Source: Metallyticus violacea (taxonomy: Eukaryota > Arthropoda > Insecta > Mantodea > Metallyticidae). Taken from it: DNA of 64,000 nucleotides. Positions 47,400 through 58,905 of the stretch are shown in pieces. Where the stretch lies: NCBI GenBank assembly GCA_030762175.1, contig CM060846.1, positions 182,781,041 through 182,845,040 of the forward strand. The letters run 5' to 3'. The position numbers and the translations under genes were made by a program. The notes beneath the pieces are model-generated. The model had not been told where the DNA came from. It ran no database searches and saw nothing but the letters and a program-made list of their open reading frames with translations. Numbering within the stretch: position 1 is the stretch's first letter; the number at the start of each line of letters is the position of its first letter.

Positions 47400-47439
47400 G
47401 CTGAAGAATTTGTTAACATTGATGAGGATAATGATATTA

Positions 47440-47765
47440 CCAGGGTGCTTTTTTTTCCGTCACGAAACTACATTAGCGGAATAGTCAACAAACACTATAA
47501 GAATCTGGAGATAGGAGGCATCAACATCACTGTGTTGTGCGGACATATGCATAATGACACTTTATTCTGTCTTAAAAATACATTATTAGAAATGTTTGCT
47601 TACACATGTTTATCACCATGCCACCCCCAGATACAGGAAACTGACTGGTCTCTTTCAGCAGGCCGGAGCCCCCCCTCATTGGTCTTTTGAAGTTCGCAAC
47701 CTCCTTACTCAATCAATCTCAAATTGGTGGATTGCCAGAGCTGGCCCAATGCCCATGCTCGGGAA
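47440..47765 (+). pseudogene. IS630-type transposase relic, plus strand
   Basis: Frame 47596-47760 reads 'LFQQAGAPPHWSFEVRNLL' then 'WWIARAGPMP', the Q-Q-D-G-A-P-P-H-W and R-W-I-G-R-x-G-P-I blocks of the family, with the catalytic Asp changed to Ala. Upstream, the frames near 47440-47590 look like the preceding core. The C-terminal R-S-P-D motif is missing, and a hairpin begins at 47767. Confidence 0.75.
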
Positions 47766-47766
47766 C

Positions 47767-47960
47767 GCACACACGTACAAGATCATGATAATGCGGCCGT
47801 GTCCTTGTCTCGCTAAGGTATAGATATTTGCATTAATGTCGAATTGCAACAAAGTGGTATTTTACAAGATGTTGCAATTCGACATTAATACTCATGTGTA
47901 AATACCTCAGTGAGACAAGGAGACAGCTGCATTATCATGATATTTGTACGTGTGTGTGTG
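47767..47960. repeat. Large imperfect hairpin (about 84-bp arms, 20-bp loop)
   Basis: Left arm 47767-47850 and right arm 47871-47960 are reverse complements with scattered mismatches and small indels. The innermost 'taatgtcgaattgcaac' and the blocks 'tccttgtctc' and 'cacgtaca' match exactly. The 20-base loop is 47851-47870. Non-coding foldback, followed by a GT-rich tract. Confidence 0.8.
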
Positions 47961-48340
47961 TCTGTGTGTGAGTGAGTGCGCGCTCGCGCCTGTATGGAAA
48001 ATGTAATCATTTAAACAACTTTCATTTGTGCTTTCCATTACAATTACCTAAGTAGCCATTTACTAATAACGGAAAGCAATTCACGAGCAAGCAACGCTGG
48101 TTCAGATTTTCTCGGAGTACTTGAGTTACCAGATGGTTAGGGTTAAAGAGAACCTTCTTGGCATTCAGAAATTATATTCAGCATTTTTCACGGTCGAGTT
48201 GTTGGCTTGTGTTCTCGCAGGAATCTGCAAGAAAGATTTGGAAAAGTGAGAGAAGATACTGGGGTCAGAGGGAAGCTTCGAGCTGAATCAAGAAGAAAAT
48301 GGCTTGCACTCGGTAAATTTGTTTGTGTGGCCGACCGCGT

Positions 48341-48370
48341 CACCACCACCACCACCACCACCACCACCAC
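48341..48370. repeat. (CCA)n microsatellite
   Basis: Ten CAC/CCA units. Confidence 0.95.
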
Positions 48371-49640
48371 GAGTCCCACCGAGAAGTAAACTCCCTGGAA
48401 GAAAAGAGGTGTTCTACTGATAACTTGCCAAAATCCACAAAAAGAGAATAAAAGAATAGAACGGGGGACAAAAGGTCTACCTATTACTTTATCATATCCA
48501 TTGTATAGTCCCAAGAAATGAGAAAGGCAAGAAGAGTCATAAATACGCCACAATTGATTTCTTAGTCCAAAAGTGTTGTTTTGATCCCCCCCCCCATTCA
48601 CTTCAGATTTAGCGGTTGGATCAGTTATCAGTTATGTATTTTCTGCGAATAGCTAAACACTGTTTATTCTGCTAAGAGGAATGCTGGAGAAGAGATTCTA
48701 GCGCTCAGCAGGAAGTATTCTGCATAATTTCACCAAATAACAACACGTATCAAATAGGTGAAAGGTGAAGCTAGAGATATTAAAGATTCACGATCTTGTT
48801 AAATTTGACAAACCCGTTTATAAAAGCAAGTTCAATATACTTTTTGAAACTGTTAATCATGTGTTTTGAATGTTTTACGTCCGTGCACAATGTCAACATC
48901 TATGAGATCATGAAGGGACTAAATTTTATTAATTAATGATCACTGAAACTAACACGAAATCCTTAAGATACCTGACGCTCTGTTTTATGGCTGAAGGAAG
49001 TTCTCAGAAAAAACACCACCCAATCCACTTGACTAAAGTAGGTGTGAACCATTTCCCTTCCTTTTTCAATTGGTTGTAGATTGGGTCATGATGTAGGTGG
49101 CTAACAACTTTCCTTTCCTGAAAATAGTACATAAATATATCTAAATAGCTACTACAAAAATAAAATGCAATCAGATTGTTAGGTTGCACATTGCAAAAGT
49201 AATGTTGAGCACTATGTGTTATTTGTTAGCAACTATTCGAATTTCCTAATAGAGCAAACGAAGTAAAACCTGGTTCGGCAACTATCCCAAATTCCTGGTA
49301 GAGAATACCAGTAGAGATCGGAACCAGTTCTGTCGTCACAATGAAGCAATACTAAAGAAAAAGAAAGTGAAAGAATGTACGATAAAACAAAAAAGAACGA
49401 AAGTCGTTAGCGCCATGATGCTGTTTGCCACAGTTTTCACACCACAGGCTATTTAACACACCATTTACAGAAAATAAAAGCAGTCTTTATTTGCACAACT
49501 GCTAAAAGTAAAATTTGTCACGCACTGCACTAGTACTAATAGCACGAACACATCATCTATAGCAACGGAGATTCTGGGGGAAGGATCTAAATGGCATAAT
49601 GAATCACTTACGAGTACATATTTCGAAAGTATATCACCTC

Positions 49641-49716
49641 TAAGGGTACCAACTCGGCATTTGCCATTGATAAGGGCTGGGGAAAGTCTGGAAAAAACCA
49701 AGTCAGACAGGACGGT
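49641..49716 (-). mobile_element. SINE family 2 fragment (middle)
   Basis: Minus-sense core: 'gaccgtcctgtctgacttgg', 'caaatgccgagttggtaccc'. Head and tail are absent. Confidence 0.75.
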
Positions 49717-50007
49717 CTCACCTCCTGTAACATCGGCCTTCCGTGTCAATTTCCAAAGGAAGTTTAAGATCGAAGTTTTAGGGAAAATGTGGAAAAACAA
49801 ATTGCCTTTCATTGTACATCACGATATAGTCTACACAAGGGCTGAATCGTAATGAAGTGCACCATTACCCTAAATAGTTCTAATTTCATATCCGTGCCTG
49901 CCTACAATTGAGAGAATTTGCATAAAGGTTACACTAATTACCTTAGTGCTACGGCAATGTCTAATATAATTGCATACTAACAAACTGATACTTGAAATTT
50001 TTTTATT

Positions 50008-50070
50008 AGTGTTTAAAACCCGTTTAACTACTGAGGCACCACATGCGGTCTAACACCTGATGATAGGCGA
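50008..50070 (-). mobile_element. SINE family 2 fragment (3' end)
   Basis: Minus-sense 'gtgcctcagtagttaaacgg' followed by 'gttttaaacact' at the low-coordinate end. Its order relative to 49641-49716 shows it is a separate copy. Confidence 0.7.
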
Positions 50071-50561
50071 AGAAAATGAAGAGGGCATTTCCAACGGAGA
50101 AATTAAATGCGTCAAGTATTCACATGTCTTGTAAAAGAATTGAGATGTAGTTGAATTACACAACAGGACTTATAACATTGTATTTAAACTTATTTATGTA
50201 TAATGTTAAAAACTCCAAAATACGAAATTTTTGAGAAAAATATTTACATCTGCTATTTACATAAACCCTATGTATATTTGCAATATAATTTTTTCCATTA
50301 ACTGCATCTTTAAATACAATTTTTATTATCATCAATGACAATGAAAACAATATAATAATTTTATGTGAAACTAATCATACTCACTATGTATACAGATAGA
50401 GTAGTTACTTATTGTTTGATCCGTTCAAAATAATTATTTAACATTATTCTAATATATAACGGTCTCTATTATTCGGTTCTTTCTTGCGTGCTACCAGAAA
50501 ACAAAAGGAAATGGTAGTAAGATTTGCAATATAATACTTTGATTAGAACATGTCAGCAACT

Positions 50562-50567
50562 AGGCTT
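50562..50567 (+). other. Target-site duplication AGGCTT, left
   Basis: AGGCTT directly before the element end at 50568, repeated exactly at 57727-57732. Six bases is the duplication length made by Polinton integrases. Confidence 0.8.
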
Positions 50568-51019
50568 AGTAGTCTATGTCCCGTCTCCGGGTATTTTTAT
50601 TGCAGGTTGATGCATTACCGACTTTGACATGCTGGTAGCTTGCATAACGACATTGGAGGGACGCTTCCTTACTTACCGGAATGGGTATGCAATCCCGCGA
50701 CAAAGATAAGTTAATTCGGAATATAACATTTTATTGAATACAAAAATATTGTTTACAAAATATGGGAATTTGCTTCCTTTTCGATCTTCGGTGTTTGGTA
50801 GGTAACCCGCGACCAAGATCAGAAAAGAAGAGGCCAATATTATATTTATTATACATATAATTACGCAAATTACTAATTACAAAATGATGCACATTTCAGT
50901 AAGTAGCTTCCTTACCGATATTTGTACCCAACCTCGCACATTTAATTCTCTTTGTGACATTCAAGGGCATGCAAACAAAGGATAGGAATTGATTATATAA
51001 AAATAATTAAAATTCGGGG

Positions 51020-51130
51020 GGCAAGCTTACTTTCAAAGGCAAGAAAACTTTCAGGGCAAAATATGCATTCAGTGGCAAGCATACTTTCAGGAGTAAGCAT
51101 ATATTCACTGGTATACATTCAAGGTCATTA
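51020..51130. repeat. Minisatellite of about 21 bp, left arm
   Basis: Four to five imperfect units of 'ggcaagcatactttcaggg' type. The mirror array is at 57155-57265. Confidence 0.7.
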
Positions 51131-51740
51131 CTAGGAAGGATTAAGTAGCAAGAGCTTTTTTATTGATTATATATAATTAAACAAAATGGTGGAATTCTAG
51201 TGAGAACTAAAAATGTGAGGAGGTAGCCATTTTGTGTGACTGTAAAATATATTAACGATGGAATAAACTAATGTAGAAATAATTCTCACTTACAACAATT
51301 AACATGACAATTGCAGCAACAAAGAAGCTAAATAATGTAAATGTGTGTTAATTTGCTTATAAACAACATGTTTGGGTAGATGGTGGTAGGAATTGTGTTT
51401 TAACTATGCAAAAATAAGTTGTTACGATAAAAAATTTGGCTAAAATATAAAATAAATTTACAAATAATATTATACACCACAAATGACCTGACACAGAGCT
51501 GCTTCAACCATGGCTTCCTGTAGTCAACTAAGTAAAATGAATGTGCGTATTCAATAAACAATAGGGGGGAAAGTCACGTGGCTGGTGTAAATAATAGCAC
51601 AGGTGTGAGCCTCGAGGGCATAGACCAGACAAGTTCACACCTGTCCAAGATGTCTGGCGCGATGGTGTAATGTAAGGGTGGCATTGTCTGAACACTTGAA
51701 AAGCAATTACTTTTAACTTTAATATGTAAGGGCTAAGTGC

Positions 51741-51748
51741 TATAAAAG
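51741..51748 (+). promoter_or_regulatory. TATAAAAG motif in the arm
   Basis: A perfect TATAAAAG precedes the 'cacctgctaatgggtttta' block. The right arm has the mirrored version near 56505-56512 ('ccttttata'). It may be the relict promoter of coding relatives. Confidence 0.4.
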
Positions 51749-51927
51749 GTTTTTCTCTTCACCTGCTAATGGGTTTTACAGTGCCCCCATTCACTCCATT
51801 AACGGCCTGAGGCCTAGGACCGGTGGGCGAGGTTAAGGAGCATGCGCAGTAGGAATATGAATCACTAGACCGCTCCGTAATTGTAATAGGCAATAAAATT
51901 ATTCTGTCTTTTGTGCTATATTTTCAC

Positions 51928-51929
<2 letters not shown>

Positions 51930-51971
<42 letters not shown>
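51930..51971. repeat. (ATT)n microsatellite
   Basis: About thirteen TTA/ATT units inside the stretch unique to the left arm. Confidence 0.95.
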
Positions 51972-52689
51972 TTATTCCATTACAAAAATATAAAAATGTA
52001 TAATTTGTATTGGTATTCTTTTATGTGGTATTTGACAATTAATTTGTTTTTATTCTTCTTTATCATCTGCCCCATCTCATCGATACGAAAGTATTTCACC
52101 CACCAATGTACAGCAGTTCGACAACAGTCTGAAAATTTTGTTTAATAATTTAATGATCTACGTAAATTCATCTATAGATAGTGTCACAATGAATTATTAT
52201 GTGACAATTTGTGTTATTTCTTATAACCTTTATTCATTTGAATCTTCCGTTTGCATATTATTTAATTACTTAACATATACACATAATTAGAAAGATAAAT
52301 TACACAAAAAGGAGTAAAGCAATTCTCCTAAGGGTATTTAAAATAACTAATATTGTAATATAAAAATAGTAATATATATTTAAAAGAGCTGTTACGCTGC
52401 AAGAAACATTGTAAACTGTTTAAAATTTTGTTAATTTAATAGCAAATCAATAACATATAGATAAATAAAATACACCTGTTTGCTAAAACGTAGCCTATAC
52501 AATATTTAACTCTGTTAAATATATGTGTTTACCAAAATAAGATGCTATGTTGGAATTAAAAGTTTTCACCACGTAATCAACTTTAAATGAACTAAAAGTA
52601 ATATAGGAAGGAAAAACTGTTTAATTATACCAAAAATTCCATGTTGCAAAATAAAAGATGTTCTGCTACAAAAAGTTGTCATGTTGCAA

Positions 52690-53600
52690 AAAAGCGAATA
52701 TTAGAAATAAACTGTTTAACTTTGCAAAACAAATGTAATTAAAGAAATGTTTCACTGAACAATTCACATTTATAAAGAGAAACGAATATTAAAAATTAAA
52801 ACTATTTATCTTTTTGAAAATAAGTTTTGATGCCCAATAAAATCGTTTTGTAGGACGTCGTGTTGCACATACTGCAACTATTATGTGGCAAGAAGTATTT
52901 TCACAGGGTCGTTCACCTTTATCATACAACAACTTTTAAAAACAAAACTATTTAACTGGGTAAAAATAACACTGGTTCGCTAACTGTATTCTTTCCCACG
53001 TGTTTTATGCCCAATACCATAACACCGTAGTAAGGCATTAATTAATTTTATTACTGTAAGGGTGGGAAAATACATTTTAACCTGCCACCCATAAGCACTT
53101 TTATACCACATAACATAATGAGCTTAGTCGGCTTTTTATAAATAAAACAAATATTACAAACAAAATAAACGGTGAATTTTGCAAAAAGTATGTGATTGAA
53201 GAGAGTTTTCAATTTCGGTTCACAAGTACAAACAAAAATCAATATTGGAAACAGAGATTTTTTAATTTTTCAAAAAAGATGTTAACAAATTATATTTCCA
53301 ACCGCCGTTTGAGAATTATAAATAAAAAACTAATATTTGAAACTAAAAACTATATAAATTTGCAGAAAAGGTATAATTAAAGAACTTTTTCACTCAAAGA
53401 TTCACAATTACAAATAATAAACGAATATTGGAAATAAAAAACTGTTTAACGGTTTGATACAAATGTAGTTAAAGAAATGTTTACTCCAACGATTCATAAT
53501 TATAAACAAAAACGATTAGTAGAAATAAAAAACTATTAAAATGTACCAAATAATTGTCATTAAAGAATATTTCACACAATGGTTGATTATTACGAAAAAA
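52690..53600 (+). repeat. Tandem repeat of about 95-bp units, left arm
   Basis: Six to eight diverged units built of 'attcacaattataaacaaa', 'aacgaatattgga/agaaa', 'aaactgtttaa', 'tttgcaaaa', 'taattaaagaa' and 'tgtttcac'. The same unit occurs once at 14610-14690 in the coding Polinton. Confidence 0.8.
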
Positions 53601-53620
53601 TTAAAAAAGATGATAAGCCT

Positions 53621-54095
53621 TGAAGTACATAAATTCGATATCTATAATAAAGGGTGTTCAATTATTTAGGAGCTTATGTACAACCCCAATTATAGATGGG
53701 ATCTATCATAATACAATATTAGATGAAAATTAGGCTTTATTCTACTTTATTAACATTTTATAGAAATAGGCGTAAGAAAAGATTAGAACTTAGAACTGTA
53801 ACGCCTTTACATTGGATAAATTGGGATAACAGGTATCGCTAAAATATTATCTCTTTGTGAAGTGGAACAAAATACGGAAACATTACCCTTTGAAGTGCAT
53901 AAGTTCGATATATGTCTATGTTTTTGCTCAAATATTTTGGAGTCTACATACAATTCCATTTAGAGACGGGTCTATCACATCGAAGTATTGGATGAATTTT
54001 TCCGTTTTTATCCTATTTTAGTAACATTTTACGAAACGAATGCATGAAACTTTAGAACTTAAATCTATACCTTATTGACATTGTGACATAAAGTG
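53621..54095 (+). repeat. Two-copy direct repeat, period 270 bp
   Basis: 'tgaagtacataaattcgata' at 53621 and 'tgaagtgcataagttcgata' at 53891 begin two copies that stay similar for about 200 bases ('tacaa.ccc.att.tagaga/tggg', 'tctatca', 'tttagtaacattttacg'). Inner, non-mirrored part of the element. Confidence 0.75.
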
Positions 54096-54191
54096 GCATC
54101 CGAAGTGTCGCAAAACCCAATCTATTTTTGAAAAGGTTAAGTGCTTAGGAATTGAAACTGGTAAGATATACGCAACCGTAAACTGCAAATA

Positions 54192-54220
54192 CGTGGGGTG
54201 CACCAATAATACACCCCACG
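54192..54220. repeat. Perfect 9-bp hairpin near the element centre
   Basis: CGTGGGGTG (54192-54200) and CACCCCACG (54212-54220) with an 11-base loop, GC-rich in AT-rich surroundings, close to the midpoint (about 54147) of the element. Confidence 0.7.
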
Positions 54221-55139
54221 GAGCCAAGGAAAAGTAATGAAAGGCATAGCTTTTATTTTAAATAAATTCCAAGAAATGGGGCTAGAACAGGTAATGTAGG
54301 TGCTCGGAGTACAGAATACAGTTTAAAGGTAGCGAGGGAGGCCATCATGTACTTTTTAGAGCGGGGAACAATAGTGGCGAAAATTTTGAAGCCGGTGAAG
54401 CAATGTTTTATCCCTAGCTGTCAGAATTTACTATCGGCAATCGCGGTAAGTAAATTACATTTTCAAAGAATAGTGTAATTTTATGCGAATAATTGTCGGC
54501 CAAAAATAGGGTGTAAACTATGTATTTTGTAGAACATCGCTAAGGCGTTCGATGGACCCTAAGGGGAGGATTCTGACCGTTTCTTCGAGTGATTGTTTCG
54601 ATGGCGCGGGTGGATGTGAGCAAGTGTGGGTGTGAGCAAGTGTGGGTGTGCGAGGGAAAAGTATTTATCCCACCCTTACAGTAATAAAATGTTTAAAAAC
54701 CATACTAGGGTGTTATCATTGCACAAAAAATGCAATGAAGAATACCACAGTGAGCAAACCATCGCGTATGAATGGGGTCTATGGTTGGAATCCCTTTATT
54801 GTTTCAGTAGAATGGATCCAGTTAAAATTTATTTTATTTTTATAAATGATACTGATTTCAACAAGTATTACATTATTTTATACAAGACACATCTCTCCCT
54901 TACATAACAGTATAGTTTAGGCCTATTGCAGACAGTAGAACGACGGTAGAGAAAATTAAAAATTGCACACAAGTCTAGAGGGAGACAGCATTATTTTTCC
55001 TAATTATTTGCTTGAATTTTGTTGAATGCTTTAAAACATTTAATTTCTATTCCAAAATGTAAATTGAATGAATTATTAATTTACAGTCATTGAAAATGTT
55101 ATTTAAATAAAATGCTCTTTTGAACAGTTACAATTTGTT
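54221..55139. other. Central region of the arm-only element
   Basis: No coding sequence recognised; frames at 54626-54907 and 54642-54845 overlap and match nothing. The block 54645-54715 ('cccacccttacagtaataaa') resembles 55690-55745 in the same orientation, a direct repeat about 1 kb apart. Confidence 0.5.
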
Positions 55140-57726
55140 TGTTTTTTTTATTTCAAACATTCGTTTTTTGTTTATAATTGTGATTCGTTGTGTGAAAATA
55201 TCCTTTAATTACATAATTTTTGCAAAATTAAACAGTTTTAGTTTCTAATAATCGTGTTTGTTTATAATTATGAATGACTGAGAGAAAAAAATTAATGACA
55301 TTTTTATTGCAACTTTAAACAGTTTTTATTTCCCATATTCGCTTTTGTTTGTAATTAAGAATCTTTGAGTGAAAACGTTTTTTAATTTCATCTTTTCTAT
55401 AAAGTTATACATTTTTTGTTTCAAATATTAGTTTTTATATATAATTGTGAAACGGCGAGTGGAAATATTCTTTATTTACATTTTTTCAAAACTTCAAAAC
55501 AACTGTTGTTTACAATATTGGTTTTCGTTTATAATTGTGAACCGGGAGTGAAAACACCCTCTAATCGCAACCATTTTTGCAAAATTAAACATTTATTTTG
55601 TTTCTAATACACGTTTTTATTTATAAAAAAACCGGTGACGTTCATTATGCAATGTGGTACAAAAGTGCTTACGGATGGGAGATTAAAATGTATTTTCTCA
55701 CCTTTATAGTAATAAATATATTTAAAGCTATACAACGGTTTTATCGTTTTGGGAATAAAACATGGGGGAAAGAACACAATACTTAGCGAAACAGTGTTAA
55801 TTTTACTCAGTTAAATAGCTTTTTTTCTAATAATTGTTGTATGAGAAAGGTCAATGACGGTGTGAAAATACTTTTTGCAACATAATAGTTGGAGTACGTA
55901 CTACGCGACTGCCTACAAAATGATTTTATCGGGCAACATAACTTACGTTTACGAAGATGAATATTTTTTCATTTTAATATTCCTTTCTGCTTATAATTGC
56001 GAATCATTGGGTGAAATGTTTCTTTAATTACATCTGTTTTGCAAAATTAACAGTTGTTTCTAATACTGGCTTTTTTGCTACATAACAACTTTTGTAGCAT
56101 AACATCTTTTATTTTGCAACAGAGCCGTTTTTCCTTCGTATATTACTTTAATTCATTAAAAGTGGATTGCGCATTGAAATATTTCTATTGGAACATAGTA
56201 TCGTATTTTTGTAAACATATATATTTTAACGAATTTAAACATTTTATATGCTACGATTTGGCAAACATGTGTATTTTATTTATCAATATGTTATTGATTT
56301 ACTATTAAATTAACAAAAATTTAAACAGTTTACAATGTTGCTTGCAGCGTAACAGCTGTTTTATCAATATATATTATTATTCTCTTAATATTTCCATATT
56401 AGTTATTGTAAATACCGTAGTGAAAATTACTTTATTCGTTTTCAGACCGTTAATGGAGTGAATGGGGGAGGTTCTGTAAACCCATTAGCAGGTGAAGGGA
56501 AAACCTTTTATAGCACTTAAGCCTTTACATATTAAAGTTAGAAGGAATTGCTTTTAAAGTGTTCAGACAATGCCACCCTTATGTTACACGACTGCGCAAA
56601 CCCTTTTGCACAGGTGTGAACTTGTCTGGTGTATGCCCTCGAGGCTCACCTGCGCTACTATTTACACTAGTCACTGACTTTCCCCTGCTATTGTTTATTG
56701 AATACGCACATTCACTTTACTCAGTAGACTACAGGAAGTCATGGTTGAAGCAGCTCTGTGTCAGGTCGTTTGAGGCATATAATATTATTTATACAATATT
56801 GTTTGTAAATTTTATTTTATATTCTAACCATCTTTTTTGTCGTAACAACGTAACACAATTCATACCACCATATACCCAAAAATGTTGTTTATAAAAAAAA
56901 TTAACATATATTTACACAATTTAGCCTTTTTCTTACATCATAACTATTATTTTATCAGCGTTATTATTAATTCAATGTTAATTCTTGTATGTGAGAATTA
57001 TTTTAACCTGTATTATTCCATCGTTAATATATTTTACAACCACACAAGATGGCTACCTACTCACATTTTTAGTTCTCACTAGAATTCCACCATTTTGATT
57101 AATTATATATAATCAATAAAATAGTTCTTGCTACTTAATCCTTACTAGTGGTGGTCTTGAATGTATACTAGTGAATATATACTTGCTCCTGAAAGTATGC
57201 TTGCCACTGAATGCATATTTTCCCCTGAAAGTATTCTTGGCTTTGAAAGTATGCTTGCCCCACAAATTTTAACTAATATTTTGTATAATCAGTAAAAGAA
57301 TCCCTTTCCGGTCATTGAATACCCCTAAAGATTGGCAAGGAATTATTTGCTATCCCTGAAGGTCAGTAAGGAAACTACAAGTTGCGAGTTTGCCTACTAA
57401 TGCGGTAAGGATGCTTCTATTAAAAGTCCCACCATTTTTAAATAGTAATGTGTGTAATTATTTGCAATATAATATTGGCCTCTTATCTGACCTTTGTCGA
57501 AGGTGGCCTAACATACCACCGAAATTCGGTAAGGAAGCAAAGTCCCGCCATTTTGTATATTCAATAAAGTTGTCCGGAATTAACTCGTATTGATCGCAGA
57601 ACTGTGTACTCCTCAAAGTTGGTCAGGAAGCAACCTAATACTTTCGGTAAGGAAGCTACCTGCGTCTCAAGGTCGGTAATGGAGGAACCTGTGATAAAGA
57701 TAGCCGGAATCGGAACATAAACTATT
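55140..57726. repeat. Right inverted arm
   Basis: Mirror of the left arm: tandem units (55140-56060, motif 'gtttataattgtgaatc'), then 'gcagcgtaacagctg', the TATA block in reverse, 'caggaagtcatggttgaagc', the minisatellite (57155-57265) and the 'cggtaaggaagc' zone (57340-57680). Confidence 0.85.
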
Positions 57727-57732
57727 AGGCTT
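57727..57732 (+). other. Target-site duplication AGGCTT, right
   Basis: Exact copy of 50562-50567. Confidence 0.8.
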
Positions 57733-58905
57733 ATAGTAATGGATTTTCATCCAACCATAGATACGGAACAAGTTAGTACCAGGCACACAATTGAATTATC
57801 TATGACAGGGGAACTCTTTCATACGTAAGAAAAGTTATCACGGCCTTGTAACAATGTTAGCAAACCTGAAACCATGTTAGACTGAAAAAAATCAATAACA
57901 GATGAGTCCATTATTGCAGTTTGAATTGTATAATATAGCTTCTATCAACACGATAAAACTACATTTTTAAATAGCAATTTATTATAACATTTAAAGAAAA
58001 CACCATAATGATAATAAATGTACTTTTAATTTATAATTTTACCTCGCTAAAATACTTTTAATAATTACTTATTCCGTGGTTACATTCCAGAAACGCAAGT
58101 AACGTATCTTCCATAATCCTCCTTGTGGGAAACATGCATAGTATTTCTTTGAGGTAAGGAACTTTTCGGAATGACTATAAAAGCTTAATTTATAATTACT
58201 GTCAGTTTAATTTATAATTACTAATTATTTATACATTTAAGAACTGTTTAAAATGTTGCTGATATAAGAGGTCAAAGTGGCATTTATTTTCTTAGTAGGC
58301 CTCGTTTCACAAATATCCTACTCACAAAATAAAATGTCACTTTTAACACTTAAATTAACTATTAATTTATTAGTTCGTCTGGAGTCTGTAAAATAAAACC
58401 GGAAATTCGTAAATTCTAATGTATAAAGGTAAGCGAAGAGCCAACTAAGTCGGTAAGATTTAATTTAAATTTTCCATTTGCGAAAAAATTGAAAAAATTT
58501 CTTAATGTGACATGTAGTACTGAAACTATTATACATCTTGATTTATGAATGCTATTTTGCTACTGCAAAAATTACCAATCAACACCAACGTTACTATAAG
58601 TTAAGCGAACCGCATCAACCCTACATTAGCAGTAAAAATGCATTTCTTTGGAAATCTTGGTTTCCTGTTGACTTTACCATCTATTAAAGATTTTCGGGGC
58701 TATGCATGAATTCAATCAGTACTGTCCCTAATGGAGTTCATAATTTGCTGATACTCATGGGATGCACAGGTAAACACATTTTCCTACTTTCGCCGATTTC
58801 CGATCTTTACACAACAATATGGATCACCAGTTAATTTTATCTTTCAAACCTCACATTTAATGCAGTATCTTGAAAACTGGTAAATGTAGACATATACGTT
58901 GAGAT
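57733..58905. other. AT-rich non-coding stretch
   Basis: Nothing recognised on either strand. Confidence 0.5.

Larger units (their letters stand above)
47961..50567. other. Non-coding stretch
   Basis: Holds the (CCA)n microsatellite at 48341-48370 and two SINE family-2 fragments (49641-49716 and 50008-50070). The 137-codon minus-strand frame at 48188-48601 runs through the (CCA)n and is not a credible gene. Confidence 0.5.
50568..53600. repeat. Left inverted arm
   Basis: From the end inwards: a zone with several 'gcttccttaccg' motifs (50660-50930); a minisatellite of about 21 bp ('ggcaagcatactttcaggg' type, 51020-51130); 'gtggaattctagtgagaact'; the TATAAAAG block; a unique roughly 500-bp stretch with an (ATT)n tract (51930-51971); then tandem units of about 95 bp (52690-53600). 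Each zone except the unique stretch has its mirror in the right arm. Confidence 0.85.
50568..57726. mobile_element. Polinton-related arm-only element (long inverted arms, no genes)
   Basis: The left end starts AGTAGTCTATGTCCCGTCTC. The right end in reverse complement starts AATAGTTTATGTTCCGATTC. The AGGCTT duplication flanks both. The left arm (50568 to about 53600) and the right arm (about 55140 to 57726) are reverse complements in long collinear blocks. These include 'cctgacacagagctgcttca' with its continuation, the TATAAAAG block, 'gttacgctgcaag.aacattg' and arrays of a roughly 95-bp tandem unit. The left arm has about 500 bp (51820-52330) that the right arm lacks. The centre (53600-55140) has no recognisable coding sequence. 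End sequence, a TIR block ('ttatacatataattac', about 50845) and tandem units are shared with the coding Polinton at 12410-25065. I infer a non-autonomous derivative. Confidence 0.88.

Noticed and set aside
48188..48601. 137-codon minus-strand frame
   Set aside because: It runs through the (CCA)n microsatellite, giving a long valine run; no known domain and no splice context.
49641..50070. One SINE split by an insertion
   Set aside because: The order of the two minus-sense fragments is inverted relative to an intact copy, so they are separate insertions.
52690..56060. CRISPR-like array
   Set aside because: Units of about 95 bp are diverged and have no unique spacers; the context is a eukaryotic transposon with inverted arms.
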